The position numbers and the translations under genes are program-made. The notes under the pieces were generated by a model. That model did not search any database. It was not told the origin of the DNA and worked only from the letters and a program-made list of their open reading frames with translations. Shown piece by piece: positions 20,434-30,676 of a DNA stretch of 47,664 nt (positions within the stretch are counted from its first letter, which is position 1; each line of letters starts with the position of its first letter). Source of the DNA: Cellvibrionaceae bacterium (GTDB taxonomy: Bacteria > Pseudomonadota > Gammaproteobacteria > Pseudomonadales > Cellvibrionaceae). The DNA is taken from the NCBI GenBank assembly GCA_028281575.1, contig JANQJP010000053.1, positions 1 to 47,664 on the forward strand. The letters are read 5' to 3'.

Positions 20434-22263
20434 ATGCTCAGACCCATTAATAATAAGTTTCGTTCCTGTCATTCACTTGCAGGTCTTTGGGATTTTCAAA
20501 TGGACCCGGATAGATGCGGCGAAAAGAACCGTTGGTTTAAAGTGTTGCCAAATCCTCGGAGTATTCCGGTGCCTTCCAGTTGGAATGAGCTGTTTGACGA
20601 TGCGAGAGACTATTTAGACGAATCCTGGTATTTAAAGAAGTTTTTCTTTAATGCTCATCTCGAAAACAAAACGAGTTATCTTCGATTTGATTCTGCCAAC
20701 TATTTTTCCTGTATATGGTTGAACGGTGTTGGGCTGGGCGAGCACGAGGGCGGGCACCTGCCTTTTGAATACGATGTGTCGGATAAAATTCTAAATACAC
20801 AAGAAAACGTCCTGGCTGTGTCAGTTGAAAATAGACTGTTTCCCTCCCGGGTTCCTCCTGGCGGTGCCGATGGCTGGAAGGCGGGCGCTGGAACGTCTAT
20901 GTATCCCGATGCCAATTATGATTTTTTTCCTTATTGCGGTTTACACCGTGATGTGTTCGTTTGCACTAAGCCAGTTCAATGTATTGAGGATATTAAATTT
21001 GAAACACTCGCGGCCAGTGTAGACAGTGCTTCGGTTTGCGTAAGAGTAGTAACCAATATAAAAGAAGGCCAAATCGCCGTTAGACTCACGATAGGTGGTG
21101 AGCAAACTGAAGTGCTGCGAACCATAACCGATCATATTACAGAAATTGCGTTTGACGTAAGTAAACCTCAATTGTGGAGCCCCGAAGATCCCGCGTTATA
21201 TGATTTGAACGTAGAGTTGTTTGATTCATCATCTGCAGTGGTTGATGAATACTTGCTATATGTTGGTATCCGGACGGTTTCGGTTACGAAAACAGGTGTT
21301 AGTCTTAACGGCAAAGATATGCCGCTTAAAGGTTTTGGTAAACATGAAGACTCTGACTTTTTTGGAAGGGGTTTAAATTTACCCGTATTGGTTAAAGATC
21401 ATGAATTAATGAAGTGGGTTGGTGCAAATTCTTTTCGCACCTCGCATTACCCCTATGCGGAAGAGTGGTTGGATTTGGCAGACCGCGACGGCTTGCTGGT
21501 TATTTCTGAAACACCGAATGTCGGTCTCTATTTTGACGGCGATGAAGCGGAGCTTGGGTCTCGACAAAAACTTAGCGAACGTTTTCTTGCAGAACTTATT
21601 GATCGCGATAAAAATCACCCCTCAGTGATTGCGTGGAGTGTGGCGAATGAGCCTAGCCCTCCGGCCATTTATTCAAGTTTTGCCGAACTTGAAAAAACAG
21701 AAGAAAACCAGCTTCGTAAAGCTGTTGGTAAATCTGAAGTAACGACCGTGGTCCCCGGTACGCAACAATTAAAAGACCTTATCGATGTCGGCAGGTCGTA
21801 CGATGCAACTCGTCCTGTTATTGTTGTCAACTTATTAGGTGCTCCCGATCAGTGGTTAGATTTGGGTGATATGGTCTGTATCACACGCTATTGGGGATGG
21901 TATGTGAAATCCGGCAGGCTTGATGAAGCTGCCGAATTGCTGGAAAAGGAACTAGAAACGATTCATAAAAAAACGGGAAAGCCGATTTTTCTAGCGGAAT
22001 TCGGTGCAGATACGCTCGCCGGATGCCATGCCGTTCCGTCAGAGATGTTTAGCGAAGAATATCAGGTTGAGTTGCTGAAAATCTATCTCGATTTGTTCGA
22101 AAAAAAGGATTACATTTGCGGCGTACACATCTGGAACTTCGCTGACTTTAAAACAAGTCAGGCGGTTTTACGTGTTGGTGGTATGAATTTAAAGGGCGTC
22201 TTTACCCGGGACAGAAAACCAAAAATGGCGGCGAAATTTCTGCACGACCGATGGTCGAAATAA
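20434..22263 (+). CDS. uidA: Beta-glucuronidase (GH2 family)
   Basis: 609 aa (E. coli UidA 603), with no signal peptide, so cytoplasmic. It would release glucuronic acid from beta-glucuronides. Domains in order: sugar-binding jelly roll (about 10-180), immunoglobulin-like domain (about 185-280) and a TIM barrel. Catalytic acid/base Glu is in WSVANEPSP (about 405) and the nucleophile Glu in LAEFGADTLAG (about 515). RVGGMNLKGVFTRDRKPK keeps the N-x-K pair that recognises the glucuronate carboxylate in known enzymes. No transporter or uronate pathway genes lie beside it. It converges on the chemoreceptor gene with an 18-bp gap. Confidence 0.88.
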   Translation: MLRPINNKFRSCHSLAGLWDFQMDPDRCGEKNRWFKVLPNPRSIPVPSSWNELFDDARDYLDESWYLKKFFFNAHLENKTSYLRFDSANYFSCIWLNGVGLGEHEGGHLPFEYDVSDKILNTQENVLAVSVENRLFPSRVPPGGADGWKAGAGTSMYPDANYDFFPYCGLHRDVFVCTKPVQCIEDIKFETLAASVDSASVCVRVVTNIKEGQIAVRLTIGGEQTEVLRTITDHITEIAFDVSKPQLWSPEDPALYDLNVELFDSSSAVVDEYLLYVGIRTVSVTKTGVSLNGKDMPLKGFGKHEDSDFFGRGLNLPVLVKDHELMKWVGANSFRTSHYPYAEEWLDLADRDGLLVISETPNVGLYFDGDEAELGSRQKLSERFLAELIDRDKNHPSVIAWSVANEPSPPAIYSSFAELEKTEENQLRKAVGKSEVTTVVPGTQQLKDLIDVGRSYDATRPVIVVNLLGAPDQWLDLGDMVCITRYWGWYVKSGRLDEAAELLEKELETIHKKTGKPIFLAEFGADTLAGCHAVPSEMFSEEYQVELLKIYLDLFEKKDYICGVHIWNFADFKTSQAVLRVGGMNLKGVFTRDRKPKMAAKFLHDRWSK

Positions 22264-22281
22264 TATTTTAAAATGCGCTGC

Positions 22282-25248
22282 TTAATGTTTGACTTGTGGC
22301 AAAGTAAAAAAAGAGACTTTTTCAGTCACGTTTTCCGTTTCTTTTACCATAGACTGGCTTGATTGCTTTGCGTTCGCCACCTGCACCATATATTGCGCGA
22401 CGTTGCCCTTCATTGCTTCTACCGCATCATTTACATCCGCTATGCCAGACGTTTGTTCTTTGGCGCTGGCAAGAATTTGATCCATCATTGTACTCACATT
22501 TTCAACCGAATCGACGATTGCTTTTAGTTTTTCACCCGAATCGTGGACCAGCTCTGAACCGGATTTGATTTTTTCAACAGAGTCTTTAATGAGTAGTTTT
22601 ATTTCGTTCGAGGAGGCCGAAGAGCGTTGAGCGAGATTTCGTACCTCTGCGGCAACAACGGCAAAGCCCCGGCCACTTTCACCTGCGCGTGCTGCCTCAA
22701 CAGCTGCATTTAAAGCGAGGAGATTTGTTTGAAATGCAATCTCGTCGATAACACCGAGAATACTTTCAATTTTAACGCTGGATTGAGTGATGAGATCCAT
22801 CGCCTCAATAGCTGATTCTGAAACACCTTGTCCGTCTTCCGCATTTTGGCGGGCTTCGTCAGATAACTGGTTAGCACGAGTTGCGTTTTCTGTCGCCTGT
22901 CGCACAATCGTGGTGATATTTTCCATGTTGTTGGATGTTTCTTCTAAAGAGGCACGCTGAGCTTCGCTACGTGCACTGAGATCGCTATTACTATGAGCGA
23001 TTTCAGTAATACCATTAAGTACTTCAGATGACGCTTGTTGTATGCTGCGAATTGCATCGGTAAGGATATCAATAGTATTGTTGGCGTAATCTTTTAGTTC
23101 GCCAAAGTCACCTTCATAGGCTTTATCAATCTTTTGGCTCAGGTTACCTTGCGCCAAGCCGGAAAACACGTTTTTAATATCGTTGATCGCTTCTTGATTA
23201 TTGTCGAGAAGACTATTTAAACCCGAGCTAAGCTGGGCAAAAAAACCATGCTTGTCTTTTTCCGACACTCGCTTGGAAAGATCGCCACGTGCTGCAGCGT
23301 CGATGATAAGGTCGATTTCATTCTCAATGCTAATCTCAGTACTTCGATCGCGCCATTCGACTACGCAACCAATGGTGTTGTTATCTTCATCTACAACGTG
23401 AGCGGCGGTAAGCAATAATGTATGAGCGCCGACATGAATTTCCTTTTCGAAAGGTTCGGAATGATTTTCTAACCAATGGGTCGCCTCATCGCTTTCGCGC
23501 GACCAAACATCGGATATTTGGTCTGCAATGCCACCAAATAACGCTTGGAGGTGTTCATTTTTATAAATAATATCTCCGTTGGAACCTATGATCATCGTGC
23601 ATGTGGAAGAATTATCTAGTGCCTGCCTTACACGTTTGTTTTCATTGGCGGTTTGCATTTCCCGTTCTTGCTGCGCTAACGACTCCGTAAGGTCTTGCCA
23701 TTCAATGACGCTACCTATTCGTTTGCCCTCTTGATCAAAAACGGCGGTGGAGACTATTTCGTAGGTGCGTTCGCAGATGTTGATATTGTTTTTGGGTGAC
23801 TTTTCAAGTGATAAGAAATCCTCAACCAGAGAAGAGTGGTTCGGACCGAGTAGCGCGCGTAGAGCTTCGCCTTCAAGCGAAGAGATATCAGTATGTAACC
23901 CGTTTTGGTAAAAAGCGGTAGCGCCCTCATCAAACATTTGCTTGGCCGAGCCATTTAAGTAGCGGATGGTGCCTTCATTATCGACCATCATGACGTTCGC
24001 CATACACGTGTTGAGCGCACTTGATAACCGGGCATTTTCTTCGGCAGCTTCTTTTTCCCGCTCTAATTTTTTCGCTTCGCGTTTCTTGTTAAGGAGTATT
24101 TCTGTCTGATCAGTCCATTGGACAACCGCGCCCTCAATTTCTGTCGTTTCCCCCCGAATGAGATCAACGGTATATTCTAAGGTCTTATCTTGCCAATACA
24201 CAGTGCGCGAGCCATTACTTAATTGCTGGTTTTCGCTAAGCTGCGTGTCAAACTCGCTTAGGCGCATACCAATGATGCTATCAATGTTGAATACGGGGTT
24301 CAGTGAGCGAAGCTCAGATTCGAGCCTTGTGAAAAGCGCGGTTGTTGTATGGTTGATGTAGATAATGCGCATGTCGCCATCTAACGCCATCATCGCAGAG
24401 CTGGCTTGATCTAGCGCTTGTCGAATTTGCATGTTTTCAGCAGCGACCTCGCGTTCACGTTCAATTTGTGCCTGCAGCTGTGATTGCATTAAGTCTAGGC
24501 CTTGCATTAAATCGTCTAGTTCATCGTGCGAATTATATTTTATCGAATTGTTATATCTCCCATGGGCTATGCTTTGCGTAATTTTGACAGCCGAGCGAAG
24601 TCCTCTGGCGATCGGAATGACCAGCATTAAAAAAATGAATGTAACAGCGATAGTCGCTGCCAACATAATATTTTTAGCCGTATTCAATAACTTCGACGTT
24701 TCAGTTTTAATATCTCCAGCTTTGTTTTTTGCGTCTTCCGCTATTTCAGCAACTAGTTCTTCGATTAAGAGTGTCGGAGCATCATCGAGGCCAATAACAG
24801 CCTCGTCACCTTGCTGGGCATCAAATTTACTTCGCATAAACGCAGAAAATCCAGACCTAAATGCTTCTCCCATTTCTAAGTGTTGCTGCTGAAATTCTTC
24901 TACTTTTTTTCGGGACTCACCTTCTGGGAGTTTCTCGAGTAATGCAACCGTAAGGTCATTGGTATTCTGTTCTTCAGTTCGAAAATCAACCCAATATTTG
25001 CGAACATCACTTTTATCTTCAGAGCGAATGAGCAGGTCTTTCCATGCCTTCATTTGACGTTGGAACTGAAGATTGATCCGATCCGCCTCAAGTGCAAACT
25101 GAACGTCCTGTGACATCAACGTGTCATAGCGTTCCATCGTTCCTGAGAATTGATTAAAACAATAGTGGGCTACACCCAGCATGAGAATCATGCCGATAAC
25201 ATTTAGCGCGATGATGCGTGTTCGAATACTAAATATCCAACGCTTCAT
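22282..25248 (-). CDS. Methyl-accepting chemotaxis protein with three PAS domains
   Basis: 988 aa. Order: a membrane helix (about 10-30), a helical periplasmic sensor of about 160 residues, a second helix (about 195-215), HAMP, three related PAS domains (about 275-395, 410-530, 545-650), a second HAMP-like region and the MCP signalling domain. The signalling hairpin tip contains [18 protein letters not shown] and [18 protein letters not shown]. No C-terminal receptor-methylase tether pentapeptide is seen. ATG 25248 was chosen for its GGGGAA ribosome site; the start lies within the end of the upstream cytochrome gene. Co-transcription with cytochromes suggests redox sensing, which is inference. 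Confidence 0.93.
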   Translation of the reverse strand: MKRWIFSIRTRIIALNVIGMILMLGVAHYCFNQFSGTMERYDTLMSQDVQFALEADRINLQFQRQMKAWKDLLIRSEDKSDVRKYWVDFRTEEQNTNDLTVALLEKLPEGESRKKVEEFQQQHLEMGEAFRSGFSAFMRSKFDAQQGDEAVIGLDDAPTLLIEELVAEIAEDAKNKAGDIKTETSKLLNTAKNIMLAATIAVTFIFLMLVIPIARGLRSAVKITQSIAHGRYNNSIKYNSHDELDDLMQGLDLMQSQLQAQIEREREVAAENMQIRQALDQASSAMMALDGDMRIIYINHTTTALFTRLESELRSLNPVFNIDSIIGMRLSEFDTQLSENQQLSNGSRTVYWQDKTLEYTVDLIRGETTEIEGAVVQWTDQTEILLNKKREAKKLEREKEAAEENARLSSALNTCMANVMMVDNEGTIRYLNGSAKQMFDEGATAFYQNGLHTDISSLEGEALRALLGPNHSSLVEDFLSLEKSPKNNINICERTYEIVSTAVFDQEGKRIGSVIEWQDLTESLAQQEREMQTANENKRVRQALDNSSTCTMIIGSNGDIIYKNEHLQALFGGIADQISDVWSRESDEATHWLENHSEPFEKEIHVGAHTLLLTAAHVVDEDNNTIGCVVEWRDRSTEISIENEIDLIIDAAARGDLSKRVSEKDKHGFFAQLSSGLNSLLDNNQEAINDIKNVFSGLAQGNLSQKIDKAYEGDFGELKDYANNTIDILTDAIRSIQQASSEVLNGITEIAHSNSDLSARSEAQRASLEETSNNMENITTIVRQATENATRANQLSDEARQNAEDGQGVSESAIEAMDLITQSSVKIESILGVIDEIAFQTNLLALNAAVEAARAGESGRGFAVVAAEVRNLAQRSSASSNEIKLLIKDSVEKIKSGSELVHDSGEKLKAIVDSVENVSTMMDQILASAKEQTSGIADVNDAVEAMKGNVAQYMVQVANAKQSSQSMVKETENVTEKVSFFTLPQVKH

Positions 25249-25966
25249 TTTTATTCCCCGCACTAACAGAAACTGTTTTGTTTTTTGTATTTATTCTCAG
25301 TCCTTTAATATATAAAATTACAGACTCAATATCCTGGTTGCTGAGTTCTTTGTTCCAAATCGGCATGCGTGAAGATCTTCCGACGCTGGCGCCACCTTCG
25401 GAAATTATTTTTCGTAAAAACTCGTCTGTTGCTTTGCTAGTCGTAAGATTTGAAGGTGATGGATCGGTAATAAACTTCGCTAAGCGGCCATCACCAGCAC
25501 CGCTGATGCCATGACAGCCTTGGCAATAAGAACGGTATATGATTAAACCATGCCTTTTATTAGGTTCCATATCTTCAGCGTGATTTTGTAAAATTTTTAT
25601 CGCTGAATCACTATCTTCTCGTAAATGGACAACGAAGTTTGTAAGCGAAGACATTTCCTGGTTTGTCAGTGTCTCTTTCCACGGGGGCATATAGACGACA
25701 CCATCTTTACTTTTTGTTCCGTCTGAAATAATTGCAAATACTTTTTCATGTGTGTCATTTTTTGTTTTTTGCAATAGGTTTGTTTCTGGATATTCTTTTA
25801 TTACTGCAGGAAGTGCACCAGCGCCCATGCCATTTCTGCCATGGCATAGTGAGCACAGTTTTTGATATAGGTATGCACCTTCGGTTAGTGTATCTTTGGT
25901 GTGAGACTGAAGCGATATACATGCAAATAGACATATAAAAACTATTTTGAATTTAATATGCTTCAT
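25229..25966 (-). CDS. Di-haem cytochrome c
   Basis: 245 aa. A signal peptide (about residues 1-20) is followed by two cytochrome c domains with haem sites CSLCH and CQGCH, each trailed by a glycine-rich GMGAG/GAGDG segment. Candidate methionine ligands lie in VVYMPPWKE and SRMPIWNKE. It is probably a periplasmic electron carrier serving the upstream peroxidase or copper protein. The ATG at 25966 has AGGA upstream and leaves a clean signal peptide; an earlier in-frame ATG at 26008 would overlap the copper-protein gene. The 3' end overlaps the chemoreceptor gene by 20 bp. Confidence 0.85.
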   Translation of the reverse strand: MKHIKFKIVFICLFACISLQSHTKDTLTEGAYLYQKLCSLCHGRNGMGAGALPAVIKEYPETNLLQKTKNDTHEKVFAIISDGTKSKDGVVYMPPWKETLTNQEMSSLTNFVVHLREDSDSAIKILQNHAEDMEPNKRHGLIIYRSYCQGCHGISGAGDGRLAKFITDPSPSNLTTSKATDEFLRKIISEGGASVGRSSRMPIWNKELSNQDIESVILYIKGLRINTKNKTVSVSAGNKNEALDI

Positions 25967-26000
25967 TGCATTCCTAATCATGATGATAGTCAGTTGATGC

Positions 26001-26312
26001 TTATTCAACCGTAATCTTCATTTTCATCGTTGGATGAATCGCACATTCCACTTCAATCTCTCCAGCTTGATCAAAGACTACCGATTTAGACTCTCCCTGT
26101 GGAAACGAACCCAAATCGAAAAATTTTGCATCTGACAGGCTGAAGACATTGTGGAAAAATGAATCATCGTTACGAAAGTGTACGGTGTCGCCAACCTTGA
26201 TAGTCAGAGAGCTTTCGGTGAACTCTTTGTTCTTTTGTCCAACAGTATGTTCAGCAGCGCTAACACTGTAGCTAAATGCTACTAGGGAAAAACCTAGAAT
26301 TAACTGACGCAT
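26001..26312 (-). CDS. Small blue-copper protein (cupredoxin)
   Basis: 103 aa with a signal peptide (about 1-19) and one plastocyanin-like domain. Type-1 copper ligands are visible: His in SFFHNVF (about 53) and the Cys-His-Met set in ECAIHPTMKM (about 89-98). It resembles the small methylamine-utilisation-type cupredoxins. Placed 11 bp after the di-haem peroxidase gene, it is a likely periplasmic electron donor to that enzyme; this is inferred from gene order only. Confidence 0.85.
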   Translation of the reverse strand: MRQLILGFSLVAFSYSVSAAEHTVGQKNKEFTESSLTIKVGDTVHFRNDDSFFHNVFSLSDAKFFDLGSFPQGESKSVVFDQAGEIEVECAIHPTMKMKITVE

Positions 26313-26323
26313 ATAAAAATCTC

Positions 26324-27370
26324 CTAAATTCTCGGTAATTGTGGCAAGGTTACAGGGTCTGAATCTGAGGTTAAGCTTTTCATAAAGGCGACAATCGCTT
26401 TCTGTTCTTTCTCACTTAATTTTAACTCTTTTAGGTTTGGTGATAGATTGGTTTTCACTTCACCGCTTTTCACATAGTGGTCGACAACGTCATCAAGGGT
26501 TTCTGCGGAACCGTCGTGGAAGTAGGGTGCCGTTAACGTGATATCGCGAATTGTCGGTGTTTTGAATGCGCCTTTCATCAGTCCCAGCGGGCGTTCAGCA
26601 TATCTGCCGAGGTCTGGGTTTTCATCGGCAAATGAGGCGAGCCCAATATTGTGGAAACCATTATCAGTAAAATTTGGCGCGCTATGACAAACTTCGCAGT
26701 TGCCTTTTTCGGGGTTGGAGAATAATTTAAACCCGCGGATCTCTTCTTTGGTAAGGGCTTTTTTGTCGCCTTGTATCCAGCGATCAAAACGCGAGTTGCG
26801 ACTGATGACTGTACGTTCGAAATTGGCTATGGCCTTGGCGATAGTTGTTTTATCTATTTCTTCACCTGGGTAAGCTTTGGCAAACAGTTTTTGATACTCG
26901 CTACTACCGCGAATTGAAGCAAGAGCAGCGCTGAAATCTGTATTCATTTCTTCGTGTGATTCCAGGGGACCAATCGCCTGGTCTTCCAAGGTTTTTTTGC
27001 GTCCATCCCACATTTGAATGCTGTTATATCCTGTATTGATAACCGTGGGGCTGGCGCGACCAAGCACTTTGCTCTTAAAGCCTTTTGCCGTTGGCAGTCC
27101 GTCGGACCAGCCGAGCGAAGGGTTGTGGCAGCTTGCGCAAGACATATTGCCGTCGCCACTTAGCCGCGGATCAAAGAACAGAGCTTTACCCAATTCGATG
27201 CGTTCAGGTGATGCCAGATTGTCGCTTGGCGCTTCGGGTTTTTCCGGCAGGACCCAGTCTTGAAGCGATGGGTGGCCGGCTTTAAAGACTCTGTCTTTAA
27301 ATTCTGAGGCCAGGGCCTGGTGGCAGAGAAATAAGCTTAGAAAGGTAGCGAAGATAGCTTTGTAAAACAT
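26324..27370 (-). CDS. Di-haem cytochrome c peroxidase (CCP/MauG family)
   Basis: 348 aa. Signal peptide (about 1-21), then two haem-binding sites, CASCH in GDGNMSCASCHNPSLGW (about 80) and CEVCH in PEKGNCEVCHSAPNF (about 227). The conserved TPTIRDITLTAPYFHDGS follows (about 275). Bacterial CCPs reduce hydrogen peroxide in the periplasm with electrons from small cytochromes or cupredoxins; MauG relatives oxidise proteins instead, and the sequence does not decide between them. It is the first gene of the operon, with a perfect 13-bp-arm dyad about 95-120 bp upstream. Confidence 0.9.
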   Translation of the reverse strand: MFYKAIFATFLSLFLCHQALASEFKDRVFKAGHPSLQDWVLPEKPEAPSDNLASPERIELGKALFFDPRLSGDGNMSCASCHNPSLGWSDGLPTAKGFKSKVLGRASPTVINTGYNSIQMWDGRKKTLEDQAIGPLESHEEMNTDFSAALASIRGSSEYQKLFAKAYPGEEIDKTTIAKAIANFERTVISRNSRFDRWIQGDKKALTKEEIRGFKLFSNPEKGNCEVCHSAPNFTDNGFHNIGLASFADENPDLGRYAERPLGLMKGAFKTPTIRDITLTAPYFHDGSAETLDDVVDHYVKSGEVKTNLSPNLKELKLSEKEQKAIVAFMKSLTSDSDPVTLPQLPRI

Positions 27371-27462
27371 TTAGCGAACCCATAAAAACGCGAATAGGTG
27401 TACTAATAGTAGAAGAGGAAAGCGATTCAGGGGGCTTGTTCAGAGTGCCTTTATATATTTTA

Positions 27463-27491
27463 TGAACATAAAAACTACGTTTTTATGTTCA
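27463..27491. promoter_or_regulatory. Perfect 13-bp inverted repeat upstream of the peroxidase operon
   Basis: tgaacataaaaac, tac, gttttatgttca-type mirror arm (the right arm has five t after the g): the arms match perfectly over 13 bp. The dyad lies 93-121 bp before the peroxidase ATG and just before AT-rich tataaaatatata on the minus strand, where a promoter would lie. It also lies 28 bp after the stop of the 201-aa gene, so it might serve as a terminator, but no T-run follows it. Confidence 0.6.
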
Positions 27492-27518
27492 AAGTTGGTG
27501 CGTCTTTAAGCGAAATTT

Positions 27519-28124
27519 TTAAAGCGTCACCAGCGGCGATCCTGGCGTGTAGGCCCATTTCAAAGGTTCTTCACCAGAAACGTTTACATCGATAATAAAG
27601 CGTTCGCCGCTAGCGGAAATACCCGCTTTTTCAATACGCTGGCCGTTGTAGCGCGAGATGTTCGTTTCCGGCGTAAGTAACTCACCGAGTTGCCAGGCAT
27701 TGCTGTCGTCGCGATCAAATACTTGAATAAGCAGTCGGCCGAACTGTGCATAGATAAGGAATAATTTTTCGTTGCGTTCAATAAGGTCCTGAATATGCGT
27801 ATTCACATCCACACGACCGTAAAACAGCTCGTGGCTGCTATCGAACGTTGACCAAATAGCTGAACTTTGCTGGTTCTGGCTAATGTTGAGCCGATATTCA
27901 CTGACATAGTAGGTGCCAAGTGCGGGACTGATACTTGTGCCGTCATCGAGTATAAGGTCTTCATCAGGCGAATTGCTGGTGACTTCATGGGTTGAGTCAA
28001 TACGCTCGATGCAGGCGCTTTGGTTAGCACTTAGGTTTTTTTCAACGAGACACTGCGCCATCGTTTCAGCCGTGATAAAAAAGAGAGCAACAAGCATACT
28101 TAAATGCTTCATAGTCATATCCAT
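27519..28124 (-). CDS. Secreted protein of unknown function
   Basis: 201 aa with a signal peptide (about 1-23). Two Cys residues follow in the mature N-terminus (QCLVEKNLSANQSACIE), probably a disulfide. The rest looks beta-rich, with no motif I recognise. It starts 11 bp after the stop of the 761-aa transglutaminase-like protein and is probably co-transcribed with it, so it may be a partner or inhibitor. No function can be assigned. Confidence 0.7.
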   Translation of the reverse strand: MDMTMKHLSMLVALFFITAETMAQCLVEKNLSANQSACIERIDSTHEVTSNSPDEDLILDDGTSISPALGTYYVSEYRLNISQNQQSSAIWSTFDSSHELFYGRVDVNTHIQDLIERNEKLFLIYAQFGRLLIQVFDRDDSNAWQLGELLTPETNISRYNGQRIEKAGISASGERFIIDVNVSGEEPLKWAYTPGSPLVTL

Positions 28125-28135
28125 GTTAACAGCGC

Positions 28136-30421
28136 CTAGGGCGGTATGATTTCTACTTCACTGCCAATGGGATTTGGGTCGGTCGTATTGTTTGGCACAT
28201 AAAGCGTTTTGCTAAAGATGCCACCGCTTATCGGTTGTATGACATACCATTGAAAATAGGTGTCTTCGTATTTACGTACTGCCAGCGGGCGACTGGCGGC
28301 AACAACTTTAGCGCCAAACGAGGGGTCGAAGATCACATGATCTTTGCCGTCGCTCGCGGTAACAATCACGTGCTGTGGAAATGCCATATGCTGATCTGGC
28401 TCGCCGGGGTTAGCCATGCCTTGACCGGGAATACCCCAATCGGGGCTGGGCTCTATCCACTCAGATGAAGACATATCCCAATTTTTGATCGCAAAGAAAC
28501 CCTGCGCATAGCCGGCCCGGTAAGGGTAGGGGTATTTTATTCTTATCGTGCGCTTTCTAAAGCGGGTAAAGCCCTGATTCCAAAACATATGCTCCAAAAA
28601 TTCAGACCATGCCGCGCAGGTGCCGCCGCCTTGCTCACGTAATGCCGCCAGCGTGTTGTAATAAGGTTTAGGTACAAGTAATCGTGGGTTTCTCGGGTCG
28701 GGAATCATATCTCCCGTGGTTTCTGGTCCCCAGAAGTTCAGCGGGCCTGTGCCGTCCATCAATGTAACAAAGCGTGTGGTCAACGCTTCGAATGCCGCAT
28801 GCTGGGCGTTGAGTTCGTCGGTGGGGCTGGTACCGCCGGAAATACCAGCGTTTTGTTGCGCGATGGTGCCTCGATGTAAAAGTGTCTCATAGATGGGGCG
28901 TCCAGCGACGGGGTCTTTCCAGGTGAGGTAGAGTCGCGTTTCGAGTGAACCCGCGGTAAACCATTCGGTTTCGGGGTAAAAACGTGCCTCAAATGCCATA
29001 CTCGCACGCGGATAGTAACGGACTTCGTCGACAAAGGTATTTTTTCCCAGTGTCGATGAAATAATTGCACCAATGGTTGAATAGGTAAGCTCCATTGGAT
29101 CGAGTTCCATCGCACCGGCCATGCCAAAGCTGCGTATCGTTATTGGAGTGCCGGTCGGCAGTGCAGGTGTTGCGGTGACAATACCTGCCAATAGTGCCTT
29201 GCTATCGCGCTTGAGCACCGCGGGAAAGCTCGCTGGCGAGCGCGTAATGTCCCAGCCTGGATGGAAGTAGAGTGTGCCGTCGTCACGGCGAATGGGGTGT
29301 GAATTTACAATTTCAATATTTTGAGGCCGTATGAGGTGGTTGCTGGTTAAAAAGGGAGTGCCTGGTGCGTTGGCGGCATAACGGGCGATGATATGCGTGT
29401 CATAGGCGCTGCCTGACTGCACATTGAGTTGCATCAGTGTAGAGCTTTCACCCTCCTGTGGGCTAATGAATGCAGCCTGGCCTTGGGTGCGTTCCCAGAA
29501 GATATTTTCGTCGTTGTAGTCCGCAGGAATAGGCGAAACGGTGGCGACCAGGGGTTCTTCCACGCCGTCATAGAGGCCCATTAAGAATTTATCTCTGCCG
29601 AGGACCGTCGTGATGGTGGCAGTAATACGCGAAGCTTCGTAATTAAGCTGTGTGCTTGAGCTGCCAATGCGTACTTCAATGGTGATGGGTCCAACATAAC
29701 CCTGGGTTTGCGTAAATGTATTTTCCCAACCAACACTGTCGGAGAGCGTGCCTTCGCCCACCGTAATTTCCCAGAAGACTTCCTCCTGGTTGAGATCCAT
29801 GCCTATCGGGTAGGGTGTTGGGATAGCGATTAATTCGACATCCACACTGGCCATGGCATCGAGAATTGCGCCGTCAACATAGGGTTCTTCGGCATCAATA
29901 GATTCAATCGCTACCGCCGTGACTTTGGTTTTATCTGGGTGCTCAGTCGGCCCATCCCAGCAGCAATCGGGTTTGCTGTACAGCCAGGCATTGGCGCTGA
30001 TGTGGAATTCGCCAGGTTCGGAGAAGGTGGGTTCGTATACTGGTTTTGACGATGTTTTTGGTTGCACACCATTACATGCACCCTGACAACGCCACAACCA
30101 TTGAATTGAACCAGCAGGGCAAACACGAATAAGTTGTTTGTAGTCGTCAGGACAGACGACCTCACCAACGGGGGTATAGGTAATTTGCTCCCACAGTTCA
30201 CCATCGGAAGCGCCACCTTCATAGGTAAGTTCAACCTCTGTACCCACAGCCACAACAGGATTGTCATTGACTAATGGCGGTTTGGGAAAAGAACCGATTT
30301 GTTCGCAGTAGGGTTTGCTTTCTTCATCACAATAGCCGTGCTTATGCCGATCGCTCTCGGGTTTTTGGGCGTGCACCTGCATAGCTATTATTATTGTTAA
30401 GCAGATAAATAAGATACGCAT
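28136..30421 (-). CDS. Large secreted protein with transglutaminase-like core
   Basis: 761 aa with a signal peptide (about 1-18). The N-terminal roughly 180 residues are Cys-rich; several beta-rich, immunoglobulin-like stretches follow to about 540. The C-terminal part has a transglutaminase/cysteine-protease arrangement: Cys in GGGTCAAWSEFLEHMFW (about 620) and His-x-Phe-Asp in GKDHVIFDPSFG (about 705). That spacing fits a papain-like transglutaminase fold, but substrate and reaction are unknown. It is the first gene of a two-gene unit with the 201-aa secreted protein. Confidence 0.7.
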   Translation of the reverse strand: MRILFICLTIIIAMQVHAQKPESDRHKHGYCDEESKPYCEQIGSFPKPPLVNDNPVVAVGTEVELTYEGGASDGELWEQITYTPVGEVVCPDDYKQLIRVCPAGSIQWLWRCQGACNGVQPKTSSKPVYEPTFSEPGEFHISANAWLYSKPDCCWDGPTEHPDKTKVTAVAIESIDAEEPYVDGAILDAMASVDVELIAIPTPYPIGMDLNQEEVFWEITVGEGTLSDSVGWENTFTQTQGYVGPITIEVRIGSSSTQLNYEASRITATITTVLGRDKFLMGLYDGVEEPLVATVSPIPADYNDENIFWERTQGQAAFISPQEGESSTLMQLNVQSGSAYDTHIIARYAANAPGTPFLTSNHLIRPQNIEIVNSHPIRRDDGTLYFHPGWDITRSPASFPAVLKRDSKALLAGIVTATPALPTGTPITIRSFGMAGAMELDPMELTYSTIGAIISSTLGKNTFVDEVRYYPRASMAFEARFYPETEWFTAGSLETRLYLTWKDPVAGRPIYETLLHRGTIAQQNAGISGGTSPTDELNAQHAAFEALTTRFVTLMDGTGPLNFWGPETTGDMIPDPRNPRLLVPKPYYNTLAALREQGGGTCAAWSEFLEHMFWNQGFTRFRKRTIRIKYPYPYRAGYAQGFFAIKNWDMSSSEWIEPSPDWGIPGQGMANPGEPDQHMAFPQHVIVTASDGKDHVIFDPSFGAKVVAASRPLAVRKYEDTYFQWYVIQPISGGIFSKTLYVPNNTTDPNPIGSEVEIIPP

Positions 30422-30676
30422 TTATTGTCGTCCGATACAAGTGTGGTATCTAGTTGCTGGAGTAGGTTAAAGCAAACGACATTTATGTCAACGTTTGCTT
30501 GTGTGAATCACGCTGGCATTTTTGATAAATAAAACAGCGTGGCGCAAAATGCTTCTTATATTTCGCGCTTGCTCGAAATTGTTTCAAGCTTATTTGAGCT
30601 AAACTTGCTGAACTTTGTATTTTTGTAAACAATGATATGCTGGTATTTGTATTGCAAACCGCGAACGATAAGTTAG

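Noticed and set aside
24431-24892. Plus-strand 153-codon frame inside the chemoreceptor gene
   Set aside because: It is antisense to the HAMP and sensor region; the composition is a shadow of the chemoreceptor codons.
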